A stretch of DNA of 64,000 nt, from positions 16,069,252 through 16,133,251 of the forward strand of contig NC_053490.1 in the NCBI RefSeq assembly GCF_905171775.1, in the 5' to 3' direction. How positions within the stretch are numbered: position 1 is the stretch's first letter; each line of letters begins with the position of its first letter. The DNA is from Rana temporaria (Eukaryota > Chordata > Amphibia > Anura > Ranidae). The notes under the pieces are model-generated. The model saw only the letters and a list, made by a program, of their open reading frames with translations, searched no databases and had not been told where the DNA came from. A program made the position numbers and the translations under genes. Of the stretch, positions 54,377 through 64,000 are shown piece after piece.

Positions 54377-54735
54377 AAATTGATTTTTTTGTGAAGCAGT
54401 TTGCTGATAACTGATCGAAAAATAATATAAATAAATTATGTAAATAAAACAAGAAAGAGCTAGTGGTACCTATAATCCGAAAATTCTGAAGATTGTGGGA
54501 AATTGCTAAATCCAGTAATATAAAAATACCAAAAAGTGTATCTATCTATATATATATATATATAAAAAAAATTGGGTATAATATATATGTGTTGGTAAAT
54601 GGAAGGATGAGAACAGCAGAAATGGTGACATATGTCAGTTTATAACAAAAAATTTTATATCTGAATATGTGGATGGGCTGATATGATAAAATGACGAAAG
54701 TCCTGTTGGATCTGTGTTAGTAAAAAATGAATTAA

Positions 54736-55735
54736 CCACTTAAGCCCCGGACCAATATGCAGCCTAAAGACCCAAGGTGTTTTTACAGTTCGGGACTGCG
54801 TCGCTTTAACAGACAATTGCGCGGTCGTGCGACGTGGCTCCCAAACAAAATTGGCGTCCTTTTTCCCCCCACAAATAGAGCTTTCTTTTGGTGGTATTTG
54901 ATCACCTCTGCGGTTTTTAGTTTTTGCGCTATAAACAAAAATAGAGCGACAATTTTGAAAAAAATTCAATATTTTTTACTTTTTGCTATAATAAATATCC
55001 CCCAAAAACATATATAAAAACATTTTTTTTCCTCAGTTTAGGCCGATACGTATTCTTCTACCTATTTTTAGTAAAAAAAATCGCAATAAGCGTTTATCGA
55101 TTGGTTTGCGCAAAATTTATAGTGTTTACAAAATAGGGGATAGTTTTATTGCATTTTATTAATTTTTTTTTTTTTACTACTAATGGCGGCGATCAGCAAT
55201 TTTTTTCGTGACTGCGACATTATGGCGGACACTTCGGACAATTTTGACACATTTTTGGGACCATTGTAATTTTCACAGCAAAAAATGCATTTAAATTGCA
55301 TTGTTTATTGTGAAAATGACAGTTGCAGTTTGGGAGTTAACCACAGGGGGCGCTGTAGGAGTTAGGGTGCACCTAGTGTATGTTTACAACTGTTTGGGGG
55401 TGTGGCTGTAGGAATGACGTCATCGATCGTGTCTTCCCTATAAAGGGGATGACGCGATCGATGCGCCGCCATAGTGAAGGACGGGGAAGCCGTGTTTACA
55501 TACGGCTCTCCCCGTTCTTCAGCTCCGGGGAGCGATCGCGACGGAGCGGCTATAAACAAATAGCCGCGCCGTGGTCCCGGATCGCTCCCCGAGCGGACCC
55601 GACCTCCGCATGTAGCGGGGGGGGGGTCCCGATCGGACCCCCCACCCGCTAATAGGCGAGGACGTACGTGTACGCCCATGTGCCTGTACGTGCCATATTG
55701 TGGACGTATATGTACATGCGGGGGTCGGGAACTGG
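54736..55735. mobile_element. TTAA-flanked element, 1.0 kb
   Basis: TTAA at 54732-54735 then CCACTTAAGCCCCGG; the right end AACTGG then TTAA at 55736-55739. Its interior is the reverse of 23134-24102 ('tttgatcacctctgcggttt'). Confidence 0.85.
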
Positions 55736-55834
55736 TTAAAAAAGGAATGAGAAAATTAACTATAAAAAGAAAATATAAGTAAAAATGTAAATAAAGATGG
55801 GAAATAAAAATAAGTAAATGTTTTTTGTATATAT

Positions 55835-55950
55835 ATGTGTGTGTGTGTGTGAATAGAAAATGATAACAAGGTGAGTGGAAAGGAAAACAAACCAGCTTGA
55901 ATGATGATGATGATAATGATGATGATGATGATGATGATGATGATGGGATA
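55835..55950. repeat. Microsatellites (GT)n and (GAT)n
   Basis: A run of tg dinucleotides at about 55838-55851, and tgatgatgatgatgatg repeats with one interruption at about 55900-55946. Confidence 0.95.
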
Positions 55951-56585
55951 GTGTACGAGATGGATGAGTAAATGTATTAATTAATTAATGCATTATGATG
56001 TTATATGATGATAGAATGAAATATGAGGAAAGGGTGGGGGAACACGGTTGTAGTGGACAAGGGTAGCTGGTCAACAATGTAACAGGCCAAAGATGAAACA
56101 ATGGGTAGAGGACCTAAAAGGCTAGAAATTAAAGGATCATGTTCACCTCCAATTCTTCGTTCAAGCCTTCAGGCGTTAAACTGTTATAGCCAGATTCACG
56201 TAGTTTGGCGTATGTTTAAGCCGGCGTAGCGCAGCTCATTTGCACTACGCCGACGTAAAATAGAGAGGCAAGTACAGTATTCACGAAGCACTTGCTCCGT
56301 AAGTTACGTCGGCGTAGCGCAAATGGGCTGGCGTAACCCCGCCTAATTCAAAGTAGGCGTGTGGTGGGCGGGCTACATTTAAATTAACCGTGACCCCATG
56401 TAAATGAGGGCCGTTCGTACGGCGCATGCGCGCGCATGCTCAGAATCACGTCGCAAATACTCCCTACATAACGACGTCGACTCAATGCTTTCGACGTGAA
56501 CGTAACCTACGCCCAGCCCCATTCACGTACGCTTACGCAAACGACGTAAAATACGACGGCTGTTCCGTCGTCCATACCTTTTTGG

Positions 56586-56964
56586 TTGGGATGAAAGAAA
56601 AGAAGCTGGGATAGCCGCACTCCAAAAAAACTCCTCCTTTAATTAAAAATCACAAAACGCATGCCACAGCGAAAAACAGCACAACAAAAGAAAAGCTGAC
56701 GTTTCGCACTATGTGCTTCTTCATAGCTATGAATAAGCACTAAGGCATAGTGCGAAACGTCAGCTTTTCTTTTGTTGTGCTGTTTTTTGCTGTGGCATGC
56801 GTTTTGTGATTTTTAATTAAAGGAGGAGTTTTTTTGGAGTGCGGCTATCCCAGCTTCTTTTCTTTCATCCCAACCTGCATTTTGATTGCACTGCCTGCAC
56901 CCTAGACTCGGCTCACAGGAAATAGATCACCTGGTTTTCTTTGAGCGGTTACCCATTTTCTCGT
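56586..56964. mobile_element. 379-bp hairpin-containing insertion, 15-bp TSD
   Basis: It is flanked by tccatacctttttgg at 56571-56585 and 56965-56979. Its first 290 bp form a near-perfect hairpin ('aaagaaaagaagctgggata' arms); the rest has no partner. A 15-bp duplication is unlike typical DNA transposons and closer to retroposition. Confidence 0.85.
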
Positions 56965-56999
56965 TCCATACCTTTTTGGTGGTTTATCTTTACGCCGGC

Positions 57000-57381
57000 C
57001 ATAGGCGTGCGCACATAGGGTGTAAGGTGTGCCTGGGCACACCCTAATCACCCTGTACTATGCAGATTCCCCCTGCTGCCTGGCTGCAGAGAAAGGGACT
57101 GGGGAATCTCTGTCCTCAGTCCCTTTCTCTGTCTCAAAAGTTAGACATCAGAGGTCTGTTTAGACCACTGATATTTCACCAAAGCCCCCCAACAGGGCTC
57201 CTAAATATATATATATATTTTAAAAAAAAAAATTGTAAAAAAAAAATAATAATAATACAAATAAAAGACACCAATCTCTGCCCTACTGACTTGCCCACTG
57301 CCATATACGGTATATTACACACGCATGTGTGTTTGAGCTTTGGTGTGCACACCCTAATGCCATAGGCTGCGCACACCTATG
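57000..57381. mobile_element. hAT MITE, TSD acgccggc
   Basis: CATAGGCGTGCGCACA to TGCGCACACCTATG; acgccggc at 56992-56999 and 57382-57389. It lies in the same host MITE. Confidence 0.95.
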
Positions 57382-57684
57382 ACGCCGGCGTATGTCTTAC
57401 GTAAACGGCGTATCTTACTGCGACGGGCGTACGTACGTTCGTGATTTGGCGTATCTTGCTCATTTACATATTCGACGCGTAAATCCACTTACACGCCCCT
57501 AGCAGCCAGCGTAAATATGCACATAAGATACGACGGCGTAGGAGACTTACGTCGGTCGTATCTTGGCCAAATTTAAGCGTATCTGGTTTCCAGAATACGC
57601 TTAAATATACAGCGGCGTTCATTCGGACTTACAACGGCGTATCTACTGATACGCCGTCGTAAGTCTACCTGAATCCGGCTATTA

Positions 57685-58146
57685 AAGTTTGTATATCCAG
57701 AATGTCTCTTGTGCATACAGTTTCCTAAACCTTTCACCTTCCGGTAGAGAACCTGGAATGGATTGGATAGCTGTGACCTTGAGAAGTGAAGGGTCTTTCT
57801 TTATGGCGGGTGTTGAAGTAGCGTGCTATACTGAATCTATGTGGGTCACCATTGACCTAGAATCTAGCTTGAAGCATCCTGATAGTACATCTTACATAAC
57901 ACTTTTTGCAGGGACAGGTGATAAGATAGATAACATAGCTTGAAGAGCAGGTGAGGCATTCCTGAATCGAATATGTATTGCCACTTTGATCGCTGAAAGT
58001 TTTTTGGACATGTGTGACATGAGCACATGTAAAATTTCTTGCAGCAACTGTACATAATGATGAGAGATAGCATCCTGGCGATAGAGATTTTTTTCCAATT
58101 AATTTTTATTGGTTCTTTACTTTTCTCAAATACAAAAAATGTATAA
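57685..58146. other. Unassigned sequence around the MITE
   Basis: This stretch and 56100-56183 probably belong to one older dispersed element interrupted by the MITE. No open frame of note and no RNA gene were seen. Confidence 0.35.
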
Positions 58147-58150
58147 TTAA

Positions 58151-59340
58151 CCACTTCCCGACCCGCGTATTGTAAATGTACGTCCTCTTTTTAAACATGG
58201 ATATCTCAGTAACGGCAGCAGCTGCTGCCACAACTGAGATATCCATGTTTTCAGCGGGCGGCCGTGTAAACGATAACGGCGGTCTCCGCGGCGGATTCGC
58301 CGCGAGATCGCCGTTATCGGTGGCGGGAGAGGGGCCCCCCCTCCCGCCGCTTTTCCACGCCCTCCGCCGCTTACCGGAGCCGTCGGTAGCGGCGGAGGAG
58401 ATCCGATGCTGCCTGGAGAGTGGGGACTTGAGTGAGGGCAAGATGGCCCCCACCCGTCCTCATAGCTCTGCTGGGCGCAAGTGACGTCAAAACGTCAGTC
58501 CCGCCCAGCCTCTTAAAGAGACAATTTTTTTGTTGTCATTTTTTTAAATGACAAATTTTCCTTTTTTTTTTTTTTTCTTGCATTGAAGCCTAAATATGAG
58601 ATCTGAGGTCTTTTTGACCCCAGATCTCATATTTAAGAGGACCTGTCATGCTTTTTTCTATTACAAGGGATGTTTACATTCCTTGTAATAGGAATAAAAG
58701 TGATCATTTTTTATTTCAGTGTAAAAAATAATAAAATTAATAAAAATAAATAAGAAAACAAAAAAAAAATTTTTTTAAAGCGCCCCGTTCCGACGAGCTC
58801 GCGCGCAGAAGCGAACGCATACGCGAGTAGCGCCGCCATATGAAAACGGTATTCAAACCACACAAGTGAGGTATCGCCGCGATCGTTAGAGTGAGAGCAA
58901 TAATTATAGCCCTAGAGCTACTCTGTAGCTCAAAAAATGCAACCTATAGAATTTTTTAAACGTCACCTATCAAGATTTTTAAGGGTAAAAGTTTGACGCC
59001 ATGCCACGAGCGGGCGCAATTTTAAAGCGTGACATCTTGGGTATCATTTTACTCGGCGTAACATTATCTTTCACAATATATAAAAAAATTGGGCCAAATT
59101 TATTGTTGTCTTATTTTTTAATTCAAAAAAGTGAATTTTTTCCAAAAAAAGTGCGCTTGTAAGACCGCTGCGCAAATACGGTGTGACAAAAAGTATTGCG
59201 ATGACCGCCATTTTATTCTCTAGGGTGTTAGAAAAAAAAATATATATAATATTTGTGGGTTTCAAGTAATTTTCTAGCAGAAAAAAATGTTTTAGTCTTG
59301 CAAACACCAAATCTGAAAAACACCTAAGGTCTTTAAGTGG
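58151..59340. mobile_element. TTAA-flanked element, 1.19 kb
   Basis: TTAA at 58147-58150 then CCACTTCCCGACCCGC; the right end CTTTAAGTGG then TTAA at 59341-59344. A hairpin around 'atggatatctcagt' lies near 58197-58245 and another around 'gggatgtttacattcc' near 58670. This is the best-preserved copy of this subfamily. Confidence 0.9.
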
Positions 59341-59364
59341 TTAAACAAGATTCTATCACATTAT

Positions 59365-60222
59365 GGCCCAGATTCACAAAGCACTTACGCCAACGTAAGT
59401 GCCAATATGCGCCGGCGTATGTGTGCGGCAGACCCACGCAGTCCAAGGACCACGGCTCTGGAATGCTCTACCCACTACCATCCGCTTGGAAGAAAACCAT
59501 CGGGCTTTTAGGAAAAAACTAAAGACCCGCCTCTTCTGAAGGACCTGTACGACACTGGATGCTAATCGCTTTGAGGCGATTAAGTTCGCATTTGTTGCGC
59601 TATACAAGTTACTCACTCACTCACTCAACCAACATGCGCCTAAAAATAGGCTACACCCCGCCGACGTAGCTTGCACACGCCGGCGTAGGGTGGGCGCACA
59701 TATGGTCTGGACGCATGGTGCTGCTCCCATTGATTAGCCATTCCAACATGCAAATGAGGGAAATAAGCCGATTAACGCGTGTGCCCGGCGCATGCTACGC
59801 GAGATGCGCGTAAGTTGTACGTCTGGCTTAAAAGTTATTCCCCATAAATGAGGTGCAACCCGGCAACAGACATGCACAGGTCTGCACCAGGGAACACAAG
59901 CCGGCGTATTGTGCGTTGGACGTGTGTCTGGCTGGGCGTACATTATGTTCACGCAGGGGGGTGCTGTGTATGCGTCCACGTCACGGCGCATGTGCAGTTC
60001 GTGATACGTACCTGTCTGGCGCTCGGCCCATCATTTGCATGGGGTCACGCCCACTTCCACCTACGCCGGCGTGCGCCTTCGAAACCTACGCCACTCTGGC
60101 GCAGCGTTGGGAGCACTGGCTTGCTGAATGCAATGCTTGCCTCTCCGCGCTATGTTGGCGTAGCGTACGGTGTGTGCTCTATGGCGGCGTAATGTGCGCC
60201 TTGCTCTCTGTGAATCTGGGCC
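59365..60222. mobile_element. CpG-rich long-TIR MITE, TSD TAT, with LINE insertion
   Basis: GGCCCAGATTCAC to GTGAATCTGGGCC, tat at 59362-59364 and 60223-60225. It is diverged, with 'gccggcgtatgtgtgcgg' type arms. The LINE 3' fragment lies at 59440-59632. Confidence 0.9.
59440..59632 (+). mobile_element. Short L2-like LINE 3' fragment
   Basis: 'aaaaactaaagacccgcctc', then 'ggcgattaagttcgcatttg' and an (actc)n tail. It matches the 3' end of the LINE at 16418-18562 (HWLP..., RLWKTLPTSIR region and UTR). It is strongly 5'-truncated. Confidence 0.75.
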
Positions 60223-60225
60223 TAT

Positions 60226-61015
60226 ATGTCTATTCCTTATAAAAAAACTGTCAAAAAGTTCAATGCAATATGGTGACCAGGAGGTGTTCTGTACACAGTT
60301 GGTGTACAGAATGCTCCCAAAAATGGAATTTCCTGCTTGTGTGATTGGTTTACTGCATTTAGGCATCTTCTGCAATATAAATTACATTTTTAGGGAGATA
60401 CACTCTAAGGGTTAAATGCTGTACTTCTAAAGCGATGCAGACAACTTTTCTTATTAGAACACAGAGTACACCAGGTGGTTATATTGAATGAGCCCATTGT
60501 CATTTAGGAATCAGTCTACAAAGGACTTGGTGGGGGGAAAAATGCTTTTTCTTTAGAACAGAGAAAGATAGGACAGCTACAATGTTTGTTAAAATCCTTA
60601 AAATTTTACATAGCTCATCTAGAGGGGATTGTTTTTTTATTTTCCTCTACAAAAGTGGAGTTACACTTGAAAGGTATAGTGCTCTGAAAACTCTCCCTGT
60701 TGATTATTATTTATTTTTTTTTAAATCCTTGGTTGGGGATCATCTATCAATCACTGTGTATTACACAATATCACTATAATCTGATGTATTGAAGTTCGTC
60801 ACGGACTCAAATTTACTTACCTTACTGTTCACATGAAAATTTGATATTTTTGTATCACTTTTTAAAGACTCATTCACGTGTTTTTTTTCTTTGTTCTAGC
60901 GCTACACTTTATTTTTTCGTTTCTATTTTACAAAATTGATCTATTTTGTGGTGTTGGCTGCTATTTTCCACCATATTGAGCAGCGCGGTGATCATATATA
61001 CGTCAGTATATATAT
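60226..61015. other. Unassigned AT-rich sequence
   Basis: A short inverted pair 'tctgtacacagttggtgtac' lies near 60290. No gene or transposon end is recognisable. Confidence 0.4.
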
Positions 61016-61019
61016 TTCC

Positions 61020-62532
61020 TTGAACGTTCTGACTTTTCCTGGAAGGTGGAAGGGGGAGAGGAGACAGAGAACGTTCTGATGGTTCCTCGGAGGTTGAAGG
61101 GAGAGAGGAGGCAAAGAACGTTCCTAAGCCTCCTTTCTCCCACCACTCAACAATTGGAACGTTCACTGCCTCCTCTCTACCTCCCAGGAAAAATGTAAAT
61201 GTTCTCTGCCTCTTTTCTCCCACCTCCCAGGAACAGAGAACATTCTCATTGTTCCTGGGAGGTGGAAGGGAGAGAGAAGGCAGAGAACACTTTTATTGTT
61301 CCTGGGTGTGGAAATGAGACAGGAAATGTTCCGATTGTACCTGGGATAGAGGAGGCAGACAACATCCTGATTGTACCTGGGGTCTGGAAGGAAGAGAGAG
61401 GAGGCAGAGAACGTTTTGATTGTACCTGGGGTCTGGAAGGAAGAGAGAGGAGGCAGAGAATGTTTTGATTGTACCTGGGAGGTGGAAGGGTGAGGGAGAG
61501 GAGGCAGAGAATGTTCTGATTGTTCCTGAGAGGTGGAAGGGAGAGAGAATGACAGAGAATGTTCTGATTGTTCCTGAGAGGTGGAAGGGAGAGAGAATGA
61601 CAGAGAATGTTCTGATTGTTCCTGGGAGGTGGAAGGGAGAGAGGAGGCAGAGAACATTCCAAATGGCCTCCTTTCTCCCACCTCCGAGAAATAATCAGAA
61701 TGTTCTCTGTCTCCTTTCTTCCTTTCTCCCTTCCACCTCCCAGGAACAATCAGAACGTTCTGTCTCCTCTATCCCTTCCACCTCCCAGGAAAAATCAGAA
61801 CGTTCTCTGCCTACTTTCTCCCACTTCCCAGGAACAGAAAACGTTCTGATTGTTACCGAGAGGTGGAAGGGAGAGAGGAAGCAGAGAACTTTCTCATTGT
61901 TCCTGGGATGTGGAAGAGAGAGAGGCGGCAGAAAACATTCTGATTGTTCCTGGGAGGTTGATGGGAGAGAGGAGGCAGGGAACGTTCTGACTTTTCCTGG
62001 AGGGTGGAAGGGGGAGAGGAGACAGAGAACGTTCTGATGGTTCCTTGGAGGTTGAAGGGAGAGAGGAGGGAAAGAACGTTCCGATGGCCTCCTTTCTCCC
62101 ACCTCCCAACAATTGGAACATTCTCTGCCTCCTCTTTCCCTTCCACCTCCCAGAAAAATGTTAGAACATTCTCTGCCTCTTTTCTCCCACCTCCCAGGAA
62201 TAGAGAACGTTCTGATTGTTACTGAGAGGTGGAAGGGAGAGAGGAGGCAGAGAACACGTTTATTGTTCCTGGGTGTGGAAAGGAGACAGGAGGCAGGGAA
62301 CGTTCTTGTGACAGAACCCACTGTCACTGTGTTTTGGAAGGGACCCGATTGTACCTGGGATAGAGGAGGCAGACAACATCCTGATTGTACCTCAGAGGTG
62401 GAATGGAGAGAGGAGACAGACAATGCCCTGATTGTACCTGCGTTCTGGAAGGGACAGAGGAGGCAGAGAACGTTTTGATTGATCCTGGGAGGTGGAAGGG
62501 AGAGAGGAGGCAGAGAACATTCCAATGGCCTC
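61020..62532. repeat. 48-bp purine-rich minisatellite in both orientations, left block
   Basis: The unit is 'gttctgattgttcctgggag' plus 'gtggaagggagagaggaggc' plus 'agagaac'; starts at 61513, 61561 and 61609 give 48 bp. Stretches such as 61665-61850 are the reverse complement, so arms can pair. As 48 is a multiple of 3, many frames stay open. Confidence 0.9.
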
Positions 62533-63165
62533 TGTGATGCATTTGCCTATATGTCTCAGTTTAATTCTCCCTGCTAGCCATGTGTGTGTGTTAGAGGTAG
62601 AAAGGGATTTCATGTGTGATTCATTCCTCTGCTAACAGGTTATTGAAGTGCTAATGTCCCCTCACTATTCTAAAGGTTAATTGATCTATTGTGTTGTGTG
62701 AAGAAGATCTGTGTTTACCCTTAAAAGATGTGTATTGTATCATCAGGCTAAATGATTAAATAAGTGGTATGTTAATTATTCTGATTGCTTCATTGTGGTA
62801 ATTATCCCTTCTATGTGCGGGGCCAAGCCGTCTAGATAATGTATTCTGTACAACTAGTAATTACCTTCACTGATGTCATTATCTAAAGAAAATGTGTTTT
62901 CAGGATCGACTCCGAAAAGTCTGCCTATCATCTGTATGGAAGCCCCCCACTGTGTGTGAGAAGGGGGTGGAGATTTCATTGTTCCTTGATTGAGGATTGT
63001 AGCTTGAAAACTGTATATATACCAGCAGCAAGCTGCCATTAAAGTGTGTTGTTCCAGCAGTAAGCACTGACTCATGTGTGGCTTATTATGGCGATTCCAG
63101 GATGGGATGTTCTTTTATGGGGAGAAGGGAATCTTTGACGGGGATATCATTCTAATACAGTTACA
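62533..63165 (+). mobile_element. Solo LTR, 633 bp, TSD gcctc
   Basis: It starts TGTGATGCATTTGCC and ends ACAGTTACA, with gcctc at 62528-62532 and 63166-63170. TATATATA at 63014-63021 and ATTAAA at 63038-63043 with a GT-rich stretch after it give a U3-R-U5 order on the + strand. No coding interior remains. Class (retroviral or Gypsy) cannot be decided here. Confidence 0.85.
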
Positions 63166-63170
63166 GCCTC

Positions 63171-64000
63171 CTTTCTCCCACCTCCAAGAAACAATCAGAA
63201 TGTTCTACGTCTCTTCTCTCCCTTCCACCTCCCAGGAACAATCAGAAGGTTCTGTCTCCTCTATCCCTTCCATATCCCAGGAAAAATCAGAACATTCTCT
63301 GCCTACTTTCTCCCCCTTCCCAGGAACAGAAAACTTTCTGATTGTTACTGGGAGGTGGAAGGGAGAGAGGAGGCAGAGAACATTCTGATTGTCCCTTGGA
63401 AGGGAGAGAGTCGGCAGACAACTTTGTGATTGTACCTGGGAGGTGGAAGGGAGAGAGGAGGCAGAGAATGTTCTGTTTGTTCCTGAGAGATGGAAGGGAG
63501 AGAGGAGCCAGAGAATGTTCTGACTGTACCTGGGGGGTGGAAGGGAGAGAGGAGCCAGAAAACATTCTGACTGTTCCTGGGATGTTGACGGGAGAGAGGA
63601 GGCAGGGAACGTTCTGATTTTTCCTGGGAGGTGGAAGGGGGAGAGGAGACAGAGAATGTTGATTGTTCCTGGGAGGTGGAAGGGAGAGGAGGCAGAGAAC
63701 ATTCCAATGGCCTCCTTTCTCCCACCTCCGGGGAACAATCGGAACGTTCTCTGCCTCCTTTCTCCCTTCCACCTCCCAGGAACAATCAGAATGTTCTATG
63801 TCTCCTCTATCCCTTCCACCTCCCAGGAAAAATCTGAACATTCTCTGCCTCCTTTCTCCCACCTCCCAGGAATAGAGAATGTTCTGATTGTTACTGAGAG
63901 GCGGAAGGGAGAGAGGAGGCAGATAACTTTCTCATTGTTCCTGGGAGGTGGAAGGAAGAGAGGAGGCAGAGAATCTGAATGTTCCTGGAAGTTGGAAGGG
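63171..64000. repeat. 48-bp minisatellite, right block, runs off the window
   Basis: Same unit as 61020-62532, again in both orientations (the complementary strand at 63171-63320 and 63700-63860). It continues past the window end. Confidence 0.9.

Larger units (their letters stand above)
56187..57681. mobile_element. CpG-rich long-TIR MITE, TSD TTA, with two insertions
   Basis: TAGCCAGATTCACG to CTGAATCCGGCTA, with tta at 56184-56186 and 57682-57684. Removing the insertions at 56586-56964 and 57000-57381 leaves about 710 bp, the family length. Confidence 0.85.

Noticed and set aside
61163..63862. Several 100-276 aa ORFs on both strands at 61-64 kb
   Set aside because: The 48-bp unit is a multiple of 3, so stop-free frames repeat by chance. 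No known domain.

Overview
This is vertebrate nuclear DNA, almost certainly from a frog and probably a ranid (true frog). The basis is the mix of very many CpG-rich palindromic MITEs, hAT and TTAA-site DNA transposons, Tc1 relics, CR1/L2-type LINE fragments, DIRS-like recombinase debris and solo LTRs. There are no bacterial-style operons, rRNA, tRNA or CRISPR. The species is inferred from repeat style only.

Host genes are sparse. (1) A two-exon gene on + encodes a secreted mucin-like protein of about 651 residues. Exon 1 (29320-29395) is a signal-peptide exon with a strong Kozak context and a GTGAGT donor. Exon 2 (43113-44992) follows a 13.7 kb intron, starts after a good acceptor in the matching phase, and encodes a Thr/Pro repeat domain with five Cys-Cys pairs and a cysteine-free, probably helical C-terminal domain. 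(2) A likely terminal exon of an unidentified membrane-protein gene lies at 3284-3404, with a long 3' UTR ending near 4279-4360.

Nearly everything else is transposon. Left part (1-12 kb): a 32-bp minisatellite, a DIRS-like relic, an 82-bp tandem array between inverted repeats that carry a splice-donor motif, an hAT element with an 8-bp target duplication, hairpin MITEs and a Tc1 relic. Centre-left (12-19 kb): a 2.2-kb palindromic element holding a MITE and a doubly deleted Tc1 copy, then a 5'-truncated L2-like LINE on the minus strand. 20-29 kb: LTR pieces, a large pyrimidine tract, and a four-deep nest of DNA transposons. The mucin intron (29.4-43.1 kb) holds hAT and TTAA elements, a solo LTR, a CR1 relic and a 2.2-kb hAT element filled with a 35-bp satellite in a 450-bp higher-order repeat. 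45-60 kb: a self-inserted MITE cluster, more nested TTAA/hAT/MITE stacks and a 25-bp minisatellite. 60-64 kb: a 48-bp purine-rich minisatellite in both orientations, interrupted by a solo LTR with TATA and polyadenylation signals.

Many insertions have target-site duplications that can be read directly, and several have an empty-site counterpart inside this window. The order of insertion can therefore be worked out. Long ORFs inside the tandem arrays are composition artefacts, except the mucin frame, which has splice sites and a signal exon.
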